In this document: one piece after another, positions 33,205 to 42,501 of the stretch
How the letters are laid out: every line of letters starts with the position of its first letter
Position numbering within the stretch: position 1 is the first letter of the stretch
Assembly: GCA_045616985.1 (NCBI GenBank)
Contig: JAZLHU010000012.1
Span: forward strand, 26,473 to 90,472
Direction: 5' to 3'
Length of the DNA: 64,000 bases
Source: RUG13409 sp045616985
Lineage (GTDB): Bacteria > Bacillota > Clostridia > Peptostreptococcales > Anaerovoracaceae
Translations under genes and position numbers: made by a program
Notes under the pieces: generated by a model
Seen by the model: the letters and a program-made list of their open reading frames with translations, nothing else
The model's database searches: none
Told to the model about the DNA's origin: nothing

Positions 33205-33903
33205 CTATCTCATTTCAATATAAGCCAGCATTCTATCCGTATCTCCGCATCGTCTGTAGGAATAGAATCTATCCTCATTGCAAAAAGTACATTCGGGGCT
33301 TATCTCAATGCTTTCAACACCTTCGTTTTTGAGAAAACACTCATTTATTCCTTTAAGATCTAAATAAACCTTTTCAGAGTCGGAATTCGGATAAGAAAAA
33401 CCCTTTGTCCAGGAATTTTTATCAAAGAAATATTGCTCGGCATCTCTTTTACTGAATTCAAAGTGACATTTATCGATCCCGGGCCCTATGAAGACACAAA
33501 TATCAAAAGGATCACAATTATACAAATTCCTCATGGACGAAATAAGTTTACCCGAAATGCCAAGAGCCGTCCCCTTCCATCCTGCATGGACAAGACCTAT
33601 TACATTTCTTTTTGGATCATATGCGTAGATCGGAATACAATCCCCATGGGTACTCGTAAGCCTGACCCCTTTTATATCAGTTACAAGTCCGTCAACACCG
33701 ATGCATTCAATATACGAATCCGAAAGCATATCCGAAGTTACAGGAAGCACTGTATCACCATGTACAAGAATTGGTCTTACAACATAGGTTCCGTTTTCAA
33801 CTGCAGCTTTTACCATTTCCTCTCTTCGAATATCCGATTTATCCGGCTTGCCTGTAAAACCTGCTGTCAGATTATTAAACTGTTCAAAAACTTTTATATC
33901 CAT
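33205..33903 (-). CDS. pgeF: Peptidoglycan editing factor/purine nucleoside phosphorylase family (PgeF, YfiH/YlmD)
   Basis: The 232-residue protein has the laccase-domain metal motifs: THGDC with the Cys ligand, VHAGWKGT with the His ligand, and the YSYRR end. Members act as purine nucleosidases/phosphorylases and in E. coli remove L-Ser-containing mistakes from peptidoglycan precursors. The start follows the yhbY stop directly (TAAATG), with no separate ribosome site. In Clostridia the gene is often in the ylm division cluster; here it is with yhbY. Confidence 0.9.
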   Translation of the reverse strand: MDIKVFEQFNNLTAGFTGKPDKSDIRREEMVKAAVENGTYVVRPILVHGDTVLPVTSDMLSDSYIECIGVDGLVTDIKGVRLTSTHGDCIPIYAYDPKRNVIGLVHAGWKGTALGISGKLISSMRNLYNCDPFDICVFIGPGIDKCHFEFSKRDAEQYFFDKNSWTKGFSYPNSDSEKVYLDLKGINECFLKNEGVESIEISPECTFCNEDRFYSYRRCGDTDRMLAYIEMR

Positions 33904-34194
33904 TTATTTTAAATAGATCTGCTTATTATCCTTGCTTTCCTTATACAACACAAACTTTCTTCCTATTGCCTGAACGTATTCTGCATCAATCTTTTGTGCA
34001 ATCTCATTTGCAGCATCCTTTGGATTTATAATTACGCTTTCCTGCAGCTTAACCTTTACAAGCTCATGCGCCGCAAGATATGTATCAATTTCTCTAAGAA
34101 CATTTTCCGTAATTTCATTCTTGCCGATATAAACCGTCGGTTCAAGCTCCATTGCCAGCGACTTTAAATATGCTCTTTGCTTTCCTGTTAACAT
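33904..34194 (-). CDS. yhbY: YhbY-family CRM-domain ribosome-associated RNA-binding protein
   Basis: The 96-residue single CRM domain begins LTGKQRAYLKSLA, with the PTVYIGKNE loop and HELVKVKLQE. The fold binds pre-50S or 50S RNA and helps ribosome assembly. AGGAGAT lies before the ATG. It is 77 bases after the RACo-like gene, and its stop touches the pgeF start. Confidence 0.93.
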   Translation of the reverse strand: MLTGKQRAYLKSLAMELEPTVYIGKNEITENVLREIDTYLAAHELVKVKLQESVIINPKDAANEIAQKIDAEYVQAIGRKFVLYKESKDNKQIYLK

Positions 34195-34271
34195 TTTTAT
34201 CTCCTGTTCTTTCTGTCTTCAAGAATAAGCTTCTTAATCCCAAAAACTTTCAGAATCAAGCTGGCCTTTCT

Positions 34272-35795
34272 TTAATCAAACATCATGCCGTCAAAATACT
34301 CGTCATTAAAATCCGGATGAGAAGACAATGCAATATATCTGATTGACTTTGCTATGCGATTCATTTCTTCCCTGGCAAGAGATGAAACCGCGGCTGATTG
34401 CGCACCGCCTATGGCTGAATTACCTATCTTTTCAGATTTATCCATTAATTCTTTAGGAATAAGGCCAATGGATGCAGCATTATTTGGACTGATAAATGTT
34501 CCAAAGCACCCTGCCAGAAAACACTTCGAAATATCGGAAAGCCTTACATTAAGTTCCTTGGATAGAATACGAATCCCGGCATACAGCGCTGCCTTTCCAA
34601 GTTGAAAGCTGCTTACATCCTGTTCGGATACAAATACTTTTTGGTCTTTTGTAAGTGCAAATGCCGGACGACCATCGACCGTAATTATATACGGAGCAAG
34701 ATCTTTCGGAGCCTGCTCTTTGGATGTAATATGTCCGGTCTCATCAAGTGCATCCATACTATATAAAAGGTCAAGGGCATCAATAAAACCGGATCCGCAA
34801 ACACCTATAGGTTCTGTATCGCCAAGAACATCTATCTCAAGTTTCCCATCCTTAAACCTGACAGCAGATATTGCACCTTCAGTTGCCGTCATACCATGAG
34901 CCATTAAAGATGTGGAAACGGCAGAACTGGCATCAGCAGCACAAGCCACATATTTTCCTTTGCAGCCAAGCACCATATCTCCATTTGCCCCCAAATCAAT
35001 CATCATCATTGGGCTGCCTGAGCTTTCCATGCCTGAAGACAATATTCCGGCAACGGCATCTCCTCCAAGAAGAGCATCAACTGCAGGACAAAGAAACAAA
35101 TCGCATTCAAGATCAATGCCCAAATTTTTTGCAGATACTATCTCGCCAAATAGAGAACTCGGCACAAAAGGTGTAATTCCGTTTGCTGCAGGATTTAGAC
35201 CGGCAACAAAATGTTCCATAATGGTATTTCCTGCGACAGATATAAAATGAATATCCGTTTTGTCAATACCGGCGTTTCTGCATATTTTTTTAATTATTGC
35301 ATTCAATTGATTTATCAACATGGAATGCAGCTCTTCAAAATGTCCTTCTGCTGATGCCTGAAGTCTGGACAAAACATTTTTACCGTACACTCTTTGCACA
35401 TTCATTCCGCAAAGACTTCCAATGCTTTTTCCGGTCTCAAGCGACATTAAATGACAAACAACAGTGGATGTTCCAACATCAAAAGCAAGTGCATAAGCTG
35501 AATATTCTCCGCTTGGTGCATATGTATCAAGAAAACTGTCCACCGCAAAACTGACTCGTTTTGAAGTATTCAATTCAACAAACATACCATCCCGTGCCGG
35601 GTCAAGACAGGAAAGAACAATTTCAGTTTCGTTTCCGCTCCTTACTGTAACCTCACATTTCTTGCAGGCACCCTTCCCTCCGCAAAATGCATGTACGCTT
35701 TGGATTCCGTTTGCCTGCAGGACATCATAAATGGTCTGACCCTGCATAAATTCTAATTTATGAACTTTTGATCCTTCTTTTACTGTAATAATCAT
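34272..35795 (-). CDS. RACo-like ferredoxin/ASKHA ATPase (DUF4445), copy 2
   Basis: The 507-residue protein has the same plan as the protein at 10772-12211: a 2Fe-2S ferredoxin domain with Cys38, 44, 47 and 63, then an ASKHA ATPase (AFDVGTSTVV near residue 104, DLGANGDMVL, AGCFGTF). The two copies are clearly diverged paralogues. It follows glpK by 2 bases, with no evident Shine-Dalgarno site, so translation may be coupled. RACo-type proteins reactivate corrinoid enzymes by ATP-driven electron transfer; no corrinoid protein is seen here. An activator for another radical or metal enzyme is possible. Confidence 0.87.
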   Translation of the reverse strand: MIITVKEGSKVHKLEFMQGQTIYDVLQANGIQSVHAFCGGKGACKKCEVTVRSGNETEIVLSCLDPARDGMFVELNTSKRVSFAVDSFLDTYAPSGEYSAYALAFDVGTSTVVCHLMSLETGKSIGSLCGMNVQRVYGKNVLSRLQASAEGHFEELHSMLINQLNAIIKKICRNAGIDKTDIHFISVAGNTIMEHFVAGLNPAANGITPFVPSSLFGEIVSAKNLGIDLECDLFLCPAVDALLGGDAVAGILSSGMESSGSPMMMIDLGANGDMVLGCKGKYVACAADASSAVSTSLMAHGMTATEGAISAVRFKDGKLEIDVLGDTEPIGVCGSGFIDALDLLYSMDALDETGHITSKEQAPKDLAPYIITVDGRPAFALTKDQKVFVSEQDVSSFQLGKAALYAGIRILSKELNVRLSDISKCFLAGCFGTFISPNNAASIGLIPKELMDKSEKIGNSAIGGAQSAAVSSLAREEMNRIAKSIRYIALSSHPDFNDEYFDGMMFD

Positions 35796-35797
35796 TT

Positions 35798-37273
35798 TTA
35801 TACTAATGTTTGGTCAATGGCATGTTTCCATCCATTAAGCTTTTCTTCTACCATTTCTTTTGCCATTTGAGGTTTATATATTTTGTCTACAGCCCAGTTG
35901 TTTTTTATATCATCAAGACTTCCCCAATAACCTGTTGCAAGCCCTGCTAAATAAGCTGCGCCAAGTGCCGTTGTTTCAAGGCATTTTGGCCGTTTAATTT
36001 CAGATTCCATAATATCCGATTGAAACTGCATAAGGAAGTTATTGGATGTCACCCCGCCGTCAACCTTTAACACACCTATTTTTTCTCCGCTGTCCTGCTC
36101 CATTGCTTTTAAAACGTCATAAGCCTGATATGCTACTGATTCCAATGCGGCTCTTGAAATATGTTCCTTTCTTGTCCCTCTCGTAATGCCTGTAAGCATC
36201 CCTCTTGCATAAGGATCCCAGTATGGAGCACCAAGACCGACAAGTGCCGGAACAAAGTATACACCGCCTGTATCCTCCACCTGTAAAGCAAGTCTCTCCG
36301 ACTCCGCCGACCTGTCAAAAAACTCAAGACCGTCTCTGATCCATTGAATAGCAGCTCCGCAGGCAAATACAGAACCCTCCAAAGCATAATCAACTCTTCC
36401 GTTAATTCCCCATGCGATAGTTGTAACAAGACCGTTCTTTGAATATACGGGTGTATTTCCTGTATTCATCAGGAGGAAAGCTCCTGTTCCGTAGGTTGTC
36501 TTTGCATCTCCCGGAGCAAAGCATGCCTGTCCAAAGAGCGAGCATTGCTGATCTCCGGCAGCACCTGCAATTTTTATCGGCTCTCCGAAACACGATGTCT
36601 CTCCGTATACGCAAGAACTCGGCACAGGTTTTGGAAGAAGTGACTTTGGAATATTTAATATTTTTAATATTTCTTCATCCCAATCAAGAGTTTTAATGTT
36701 AAATATCATGGTTCTTGATGCATTGGAATAATCCGTAACATGAACCTTCCCTCCTGTAAGATTCCAGATAAGCCATGTTTCTATCGTTCCGAAAAGAAGC
36801 CCGCCGCCTTCAGCCTTTTCTCTTGCACCCGGAACATTTTCAAGTATCCACCTGATCTTTGTTCCGGAAAAATACGGGTCAATAAGAAGCCCTGTTTTTT
36901 CTCTGAACTTTTCTTCAAAAAGCTGCGTCTTAAGACTGTCGCAATATTCGGCAGTTCTTCTGCACTGCCATACTATTGCGTTATATACAGGCTTTCCGGT
37001 ATGCTTGTCCCAAATAACAGCGGTTTCCCTTTGATTTGTAATGCCGATTGCATCAATGTCTTTAGCTGTAAGACCCGCCTTACTTAAAGCATCCTTTGCT
37101 GCCTGAATCTGAACGGCAAGAATTTCTTCTGCATCGTGCTCTACCCAACCCGGATTCGGATATATCTGTTCAAATCTTCCATGAGCTTCGGAAATATTAT
37201 TTCCTGCCTTATCAAAGATAATGCAGCGCGCACTTGAAGTTCCCTCATCAAGGGCCATAATATACTTACCCAT
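35798..37273 (-). CDS. glpK: Glycerol kinase
   Basis: The 491-residue FGGY-family kinase makes glycerol 3-phosphate. The N-terminal phosphate loop DEGTSSARCIIFD (9-21), the GITNQRETAVIWD segment (about 76-88), the TGAFLLMNTG and the GGVTSNNFLMQFQSDI motif near residue 405 are all typical of GlpK rather than xylulokinases. It overlaps the hemW stop by 8 bases. Neither a glycerol facilitator nor a glycerol 3-phosphate dehydrogenase is seen in the window, so it may serve lipid or teichoic-acid precursor supply. Confidence 0.95.
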   Translation of the reverse strand: MGKYIMALDEGTSSARCIIFDKAGNNISEAHGRFEQIYPNPGWVEHDAEEILAVQIQAAKDALSKAGLTAKDIDAIGITNQRETAVIWDKHTGKPVYNAIVWQCRRTAEYCDSLKTQLFEEKFREKTGLLIDPYFSGTKIRWILENVPGAREKAEGGGLLFGTIETWLIWNLTGGKVHVTDYSNASRTMIFNIKTLDWDEEILKILNIPKSLLPKPVPSSCVYGETSCFGEPIKIAGAAGDQQCSLFGQACFAPGDAKTTYGTGAFLLMNTGNTPVYSKNGLVTTIAWGINGRVDYALEGSVFACGAAIQWIRDGLEFFDRSAESERLALQVEDTGGVYFVPALVGLGAPYWDPYARGMLTGITRGTRKEHISRAALESVAYQAYDVLKAMEQDSGEKIGVLKVDGGVTSNNFLMQFQSDIMESEIKRPKCLETTALGAAYLAGLATGYWGSLDDIKNNWAVDKIYKPQMAKEMVEEKLNGWKHAIDQTLV

Positions 37274-38375
37274 TCAACAACCTCTCCATAACATTATTTG
37301 TATTATCCAAACCGGCAGAGGTAAATTTAAGCCTGCCGTCACTTGTCTGTTCTAAGTACCCTTCTTCAAAAAGTTTAAGAAGCGGTTTTTTGTATTCCTG
37401 AAGAAATGATTGTCCAAACATATCCTTATAATCTTTCAGCTTGAAACCGTCAACAAGCCGCAGCTCCGTAAAAATAAAATCGCTCTTAAGCTCTCCTGGA
37501 TTTGTCGGAGTACCGATAAGCTCGTTTACTGTGCGCTCAAGTCTTGCACCCTCGACAAATGAATGTGCACCGAGACCAAACCCGAGATATTCCTCCATGT
37601 TCCAGTACTTTAAATTATGTCTGCACTCAAATCCGGCAAGAGCAGCATTGCTGATTTCATAATGATGATAACCCGCATTTGTTAAAACACCTCTTGCAAA
37701 ATGATACATATTCCTGTTGGCATCCCATGATGGAAGCATCACTTTGCCGTTTTTGTATTCATCGTAAAGCGGCGTGTTTTCTTCAAGCTGCAATGAATAA
37801 AAACTGATGTGAGGAACTTTCCATGAAACAACCTCTTCAACAGTATTCTTCCAGATTATTAAATCCTGCTTTGGAAGTCCGAACATCAAATCGACATTGA
37901 TATTGTCAAAATACTTCTTTGCAAGAGATACGGCATTCCTTGCTTTATTTGCATTATGAGCTCTTCCAAGCGCAGTAAGAACATCGTCATTTAAAGACTG
38001 CACGCCGATTGAAATTCTGTTAAAACCAGCCTCTTTTAGGGCCTTAAGCTTTTCCTCATTTAAAGTCTCCGGATTTGCTTCGACAGAAATCTCCATGCTG
38101 TTTGCTGTTTCATAACTATCCTTAATGGCATGAATAACTGCTTCGAGCCAGGAAGGAGCGGCTAAGGTCGGAGTTCCGCCGCCGAAGAATATGGTATCTA
38201 CCACCCTCCCCTTTGCATATTGGCCCGCAAACTGTCTGATTTCAACGCAGAGCTGTTCATAATATCCCGGATCGGGCTTCTCTGCAAAAGAAGTAAAGTC
38301 ACAGTACCTGCACTTTTTAAGGCAATACGGAGAATGAATATATATACCAAGTGATGTTTTAATTTCTTCATTCAT
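37266..38375 (-). CDS. hemW: HemW, heme chaperone/radical-SAM protein (HemN-like)
   Basis: The 369-residue protein has the radical-SAM motif CxxxCxxC at Cys18, Cys22 and Cys25 (YCLKKCRYCDF), GGGTPTL and the HemW-type NVDLMFGLP segment, and a C-terminal HemN domain. HemW lacks the extra N-terminal part of oxygen-independent coproporphyrinogen oxidase and acts as a heme chaperone. The lepA-hemW order is conserved in Bacillota. No heme biosynthesis gene is in the window. Confidence 0.92.
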   Translation of the reverse strand: MNEEIKTSLGIYIHSPYCLKKCRYCDFTSFAEKPDPGYYEQLCVEIRQFAGQYAKGRVVDTIFFGGGTPTLAAPSWLEAVIHAIKDSYETANSMEISVEANPETLNEEKLKALKEAGFNRISIGVQSLNDDVLTALGRAHNANKARNAVSLAKKYFDNINVDLMFGLPKQDLIIWKNTVEEVVSWKVPHISFYSLQLEENTPLYDEYKNGKVMLPSWDANRNMYHFARGVLTNAGYHHYEISNAALAGFECRHNLKYWNMEEYLGFGLGAHSFVEGARLERTVNELIGTPTNPGELKSDFIFTELRLVDGFKLKDYKDMFGQSFLQEYKKPLLKLFEEGYLEQTSDGRLKFTSAGLDNTNNVMERLLNG

Positions 38376-38386
38376 AATAAAATCTG

Positions 38387-40201
38387 TTACTTCTTTCCTT
38401 CGTCGTATTTCAGAACAGCAGTAAATGCTTCCTGCGGAACCTCTACCGTTCCGAACTGACGCATGCGCTTTTTACCTTCCTTTTGTTTTTCAAGAAGCTT
38501 TTTCTTTCTCGAAATATCACCGCCGTAGCATTTTGCAAGAACATCCTTTCTGTATGCCTTAACCGTTTCTCTTGCAATTACCTTCTGTCCTATTGCAGCC
38601 TGAATAGGAACCTCAAACTGATGCATCGGGATTACTTCCTTAAGCTTTTCACAAACAAAACGTCCTCTGTAGAATGCTTTTGATTCATGTACTATCATAC
38701 TGAAAGCATCCACAAGCTCCTTGTTAAGAAGAATATCAAGCTTAACCAGATTGCTCTTTTCATAATGATCAAACTCATAATCAAGGGAACCGTATCCTCT
38801 TGTTTTGGATTTTAAAGCATCAAAAAAATCATATATTACTTCGTTTAACGGAAGCATGTAGTGAAGCTCAACTCTTTCCGGAGTAATGTAATCCATATGA
38901 TCCATTAAACCTCTTCTCTCCTGGCAAAGCTCCATAATGTTTCCGACATAGTCTTTGGGAGTCATAATAACTGCCTTAACCATAGGTTCTTCAATATGAT
39001 CATATTTTGTTGGATCAGGGAGATTGCTCGGATTTTCAATATAGTATTCGGAGCCATCGTGATTTACTATCTTATAAATTACCGAAGGAGATGTTGTTAT
39101 TATTTCAAGATCAAATTCTCTTTCAAGTCTTTCGACAATGATTTCCATATGAAGAAGACCCAAAAAACCGCAGCGGAAACCATAGCCGAGCGCCTGGGAT
39201 GTTTCGGGTTCGAATATAAAGGCTGCATCATTTACCTGAAGCTTTTCAAGGCAGTCCTTTACATTTTCATATTTTTCGTCGGGAGTCGGATAAATACCGC
39301 AGTAAACCATGGGCTGAACCTTCTTGTATCCCTTACAGGGCTTTTGAGTCGGCTCATCAGCCAGTGTAATGGTATCACCTACTCTGGCATCTGCCACCTG
39401 CTTGATGCTTGCACAAATGTAGCCTACGGAACCCGCAGAAAGCTCTGCGACCGGAGTCTGGAACGGTGCATTGACCCCAACCTCCGTGACCTCATATTTC
39501 TTTCCGGTATTCATCATCAGGATGGTATCTCCCGTTTTTACAGAGCCGTCAAAAATTCTTGCGTATATTACAACGCCCTTGTAGTTATCGTAATAGGAAT
39601 CAAATATAAGTGCCTTAAGCGGCGCATCCTGATCGCCGTCAGGCGCAGGTACCTTTGACACCACTGCTTCAAGAACATCTTCAATATTGATCCCTTCCTT
39701 TGCGGAAATAAGAGGAGCATCCGATGCATCAAGCCCGATAACGTCTTCTATCTCTTCCTTGACCTCGTCCGGATGAGATGATGCAAGATCTATTTTATTC
39801 AGCACAGGAACAATCTCCAGATTTTCATCCAATGCAAGATATACATTGGCAAGAGTCTGCGCCTCAACGCCTTGAGTTGAATCAACAACAAGAATTGCAC
39901 CCTCGCATGCGGCAAGAGATCTGGAAACCTCGTAATTAAAGTCAACGTGACCCGGAGTATCGATCAGATTGAAAATGTATTCATTTCCGTCTTTTGCATG
40001 ATAAATAAGTCTTGTCGTCTGAAGCTTGATAGTTATTCCTCTTTCGCGCTCAAGCTCCATATTATCCAAAAACTGCTCTTTCATATCCCGGTGAGCAACG
40101 GTTCCGGTATTTTCAATCAGGCGATCGGCAAGAGTAGATTTGCCGTGATCGATGTGAGCAATAATGCTGAAATTTCTGATATACTTCTGGTAGTTATCCA
40201 T
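38387..40201 (-). CDS. lepA: Elongation factor 4 (LepA)
   Basis: The 604-residue translational GTPase has G1 AHIDHGKSTLADRL, the switch II DTPGHVDF, NKIDL and the SAKEG motif, then EF-G-like domains II, III and V and the LepA-specific C-terminal domain with CYGGDISRKKKLLEKQKEGKK. It acts on stalled or immature ribosomes. Its start overlaps the dapF stop by 8 bases. Length is standard (about 600). Confidence 0.97.
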   Translation of the reverse strand: MDNYQKYIRNFSIIAHIDHGKSTLADRLIENTGTVAHRDMKEQFLDNMELERERGITIKLQTTRLIYHAKDGNEYIFNLIDTPGHVDFNYEVSRSLAACEGAILVVDSTQGVEAQTLANVYLALDENLEIVPVLNKIDLASSHPDEVKEEIEDVIGLDASDAPLISAKEGINIEDVLEAVVSKVPAPDGDQDAPLKALIFDSYYDNYKGVVIYARIFDGSVKTGDTILMMNTGKKYEVTEVGVNAPFQTPVAELSAGSVGYICASIKQVADARVGDTITLADEPTQKPCKGYKKVQPMVYCGIYPTPDEKYENVKDCLEKLQVNDAAFIFEPETSQALGYGFRCGFLGLLHMEIIVERLEREFDLEIITTSPSVIYKIVNHDGSEYYIENPSNLPDPTKYDHIEEPMVKAVIMTPKDYVGNIMELCQERRGLMDHMDYITPERVELHYMLPLNEVIYDFFDALKSKTRGYGSLDYEFDHYEKSNLVKLDILLNKELVDAFSMIVHESKAFYRGRFVCEKLKEVIPMHQFEVPIQAAIGQKVIARETVKAYRKDVLAKCYGGDISRKKKLLEKQKEGKKRMRQFGTVEVPQEAFTAVLKYDEGKK

Positions 40202-41039
40202 CTATAAGCTCCCCTTCGCAAACAAGCTTTGTTGGCCCTAAAAGATATATTTCCCTGCAAGGATCATTCAAATCATCAAACGAAACATGAAGAGTTCCGC
40301 CTTCGTTGATCAATGCTGTATCCTTTCCGCTGACAAGCCCTTTCTTTGTAAGTACAACAGCAGCAGATCCGCTCCCTGTACCGCAGGCAAGAGTAAAATC
40401 CTCAACACCTCTTTCATAGGTAAGAAGCTTTACCGTATCAGTCCCTGCTATATCGCAGAAATTCACATTAGCTCCCTTTGGAAAGTCTTTGTAGTATCTG
40501 AGATACTCCCCAAGCTTTCTGAGCATTTCTCTGTCCTTTGAATACAGATCCTTCAGAATAACTACTGCGTGGGGAAGACCCGGGCTTCCGAGCTCAACAT
40601 AACTTACGCTTAAGTCTTTAAAATAATCCCGTAGTTCTTTTGTAAGTTCAACGGGAACATCAAGACTTACAAGACTTGCATCATTAAGCTTTACCTCATA
40701 TAGCTGTGTGGTGATCCTGAATCCGGTTACTGTTCCTGAAACTGTTTCAATCTTTTGAACCTCTCCGGCAAGCTTGTTTTCATATCCGTATCTTGCAATA
40801 CATCTTGCTCCGTTTCCGCACATCTCACCTTCCGATCCGTCGGAATTGAAGAATACCATTTTAAAGTCTCCGCCGTTTTCGGGTTTTTCAACAACCATTA
40901 AACCGTCTGCCCCAACGGAAACTCGTCTTTCGCACACCTCTTTTGCCAGGGCACTCAATTCATCATAGGGCAACTCGTATTTAGTATTATCGATTATTAC
41001 GAAGTCGTTTCCGGCTCCCTGCATCTTAGTAAACTTCAT
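40194..41039 (-). CDS. dapF: Diaminopimelate epimerase
   Basis: The enzyme converts LL- to meso-diaminopimelate for lysine and peptidoglycan. The two catalytic cysteines are in MCGNGARC (near residue 72) and ACGTGSGSAAVV (near 220). The start is ATG 41039, with AAGGAG six bases upstream, giving the canonical KFTKMQGAGNDFV N terminus; the longer frame to 41063 lacks support. It heads the run dapF-lepA-hemW-glpK. It implies meso-DAP in the wall or lysine synthesis. Confidence 0.96.
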   Translation of the reverse strand: MKFTKMQGAGNDFVIIDNTKYELPYDELSALAKEVCERRVSVGADGLMVVEKPENGGDFKMVFFNSDGSEGEMCGNGARCIARYGYENKLAGEVQKIETVSGTVTGFRITTQLYEVKLNDASLVSLDVPVELTKELRDYFKDLSVSYVELGSPGLPHAVVILKDLYSKDREMLRKLGEYLRYYKDFPKGANVNFCDIAGTDTVKLLTYERGVEDFTLACGTGSGSAAVVLTKKGLVSGKDTALINEGGTLHVSFDDLNDPCREIYLLGPTKLVCEGELIDG

Positions 41040-41095
41040 GATGTTCTCCTTAAACGGTTTCAAAATGCATCCCCGAGAATTATATTTAACAATAT

Positions 41096-41124
41096 ATTAT
41101 ACTATATTATTAAATAAAAATAAA
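41096..41124 (-). promoter_or_regulatory. Putative promoter of dapF operon
   Basis: Perfect TATAAT (41096-41101, minus strand) with a weak TTTATT (41119-41124) 17 bases upstream, in a very AT-rich stretch, about 60 bases before the dapF ATG. The region also holds the opposite promoter of the DHHW gene. Confidence 0.45.
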
Positions 41125-41128
41125 TGAC

Positions 41129-41158
41129 CTGAAACAAAATGGCTGCATATGGTATAAT
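41129..41158 (+). promoter_or_regulatory. Extended -10 promoter of the DHHW-MBOAT pair
   Basis: TGGTATAAT (41150-41158) is a perfect extended -10; CTGAAA (41129-41134) is a moderate -35 with an 18-base spacer. Only 8 bases lie between TATAAT and the ATG, so the predicted transcript has a leader of about 2 bases. Confidence 0.7.
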
Positions 41159-41166
41159 AAGAAATC

Positions 41167-42483
41167 ATGTTGAAACTACTGAAGGAAAAAGCATCATTTC
41201 CTGTCGTTATATTTGCAATACTTCTTGCAGGTTTTGTTTTTGCGTGCCTGGGAACGGTCAGAGTTAATCGGTATGAAAACCGTACGGCAGAAAAGCTGTG
41301 CTTCCCTACTATGGCTTCATATCGGGATCAAAGCTTCCAGAGCAATACCGAATCAGGGCTGGGAGATCAGCTTCCATTTGCAATAAGCATAAAAAAAGCA
41401 TTCAACGACTGCAAATCCGATTTGTTGAACATCTGCATCAAGGCATCTTACGACTTGTTTGGTCAAAACCGGGAAGCAAACCTGCATGATGCTGATACTG
41501 ATTCACAAACAGAGTTTTTGGCAAATATGAACATACCATTTATCGGCAATGTAAATAATCTGGAAATAAACTGTGCTGTAAACTTCAAGGATAAGCGCTA
41601 TTATTCTATATACGACAATGTATTCAGCTTTAACGGTCACCTTTTGATTTCGCCTCAGCCCATACCGGCAAACCCCGAAGAAACAGGCATAATCCCTTCG
41701 ATCAATGATGCAATTTCCAATATCGAATCTCAGAATATCTATGTTGCATATATTGAAAGAGAATGCGATATTGATTTTTCCACAAACAGAAAAACAGGAT
41801 TATTTGATACGCTGAAGCAAAATTTAAATCTTGAGGCAGATCATATTTCCTGTTTTGAAATCAACAGCTTTGATACCTTTGATCAGTTATTCTACAAAAC
41901 AGATCATCACTGGAACCACAAAGGCTCTTATCTCGGCTACCGGATGATAATGAATATGCTGAAACCGCAAGATATATGCCTTGAGCCCGTAAGCGAACAA
42001 TTACTCGGCACAGGACACGGGAGCAGAGCCATAGGCAGCGCACAACAAACCACAGAGCCGATAATGATATACAACTATATCTTCCCGGAATACAACATAA
42101 AACAAAACGGAGAAATCACCGATGATTACGGAGAGGCAAGCTTTTTAGCCGAGACAGTCAATGAGGACAGCTATCACACCGACCTTATCTATCAAAACAT
42201 ATACGGAAATGATATAGGACAAATCATCATTAAAAAAGCAGCTCCGGAAAAAAATGCAAAACAGGGAAAAATTTTAATACTCGGAGATTCATTCGATAAT
42301 GCTTTACTGAAATTGATAGCCGCTCATTACAACGAAACACACAACGTAGATTTAAGATATTATCAAAAGGATGGGGAAAAATTTTCTTTAAGCAAATATG
42401 TCGATCAATACGACATAGATACGATCCTTTTCGTTGGGAGAAATGACTTTTATTTCGGCGAGGAATTCATTTTTGATTACTAA
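41167..42483 (+). CDS. DHHW-family membrane-anchored SGNH-like protein (AlgJ/AlgX relation)
   Basis: The 438-residue protein has one N-terminal membrane helix (about residues 11-30) and an extracytoplasmic part with the DHHW motif at 246-249 (TDHHWNHKGSY) and the SGNH-type nucleophile loop GDSFDNALL at 373-381 (Ser375). Such proteins pair with MBOAT acyltransferases and finish transfer of acetyl or other acyl groups to surface polysaccharides, as AlgJ/AlgX do for alginate. The MBOAT gene follows by 18 bases. No Shine-Dalgarno site precedes the ATG. The acceptor polymer is not known. Confidence 0.85.
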   Translation: MLKLLKEKASFPVVIFAILLAGFVFACLGTVRVNRYENRTAEKLCFPTMASYRDQSFQSNTESGLGDQLPFAISIKKAFNDCKSDLLNICIKASYDLFGQNREANLHDADTDSQTEFLANMNIPFIGNVNNLEINCAVNFKDKRYYSIYDNVFSFNGHLLISPQPIPANPEETGIIPSINDAISNIESQNIYVAYIERECDIDFSTNRKTGLFDTLKQNLNLEADHISCFEINSFDTFDQLFYKTDHHWNHKGSYLGYRMIMNMLKPQDICLEPVSEQLLGTGHGSRAIGSAQQTTEPIMIYNYIFPEYNIKQNGEITDDYGEASFLAETVNEDSYHTDLIYQNIYGNDIGQIIIKKAAPEKNAKQGKILILGDSFDNALLKLIAAHYNETHNVDLRYYQKDGEKFSLSKYVDQYDIDTILFVGRNDFYFGEEFIFDY

Positions 42484-42501
42484 AATCAGAAAGATATTTA
42501 T

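Noticed and set aside
38996..39658. 220-codon plus-strand frame opposite lepA
   Set aside because: Shadow of lepA; no plausible protein features.
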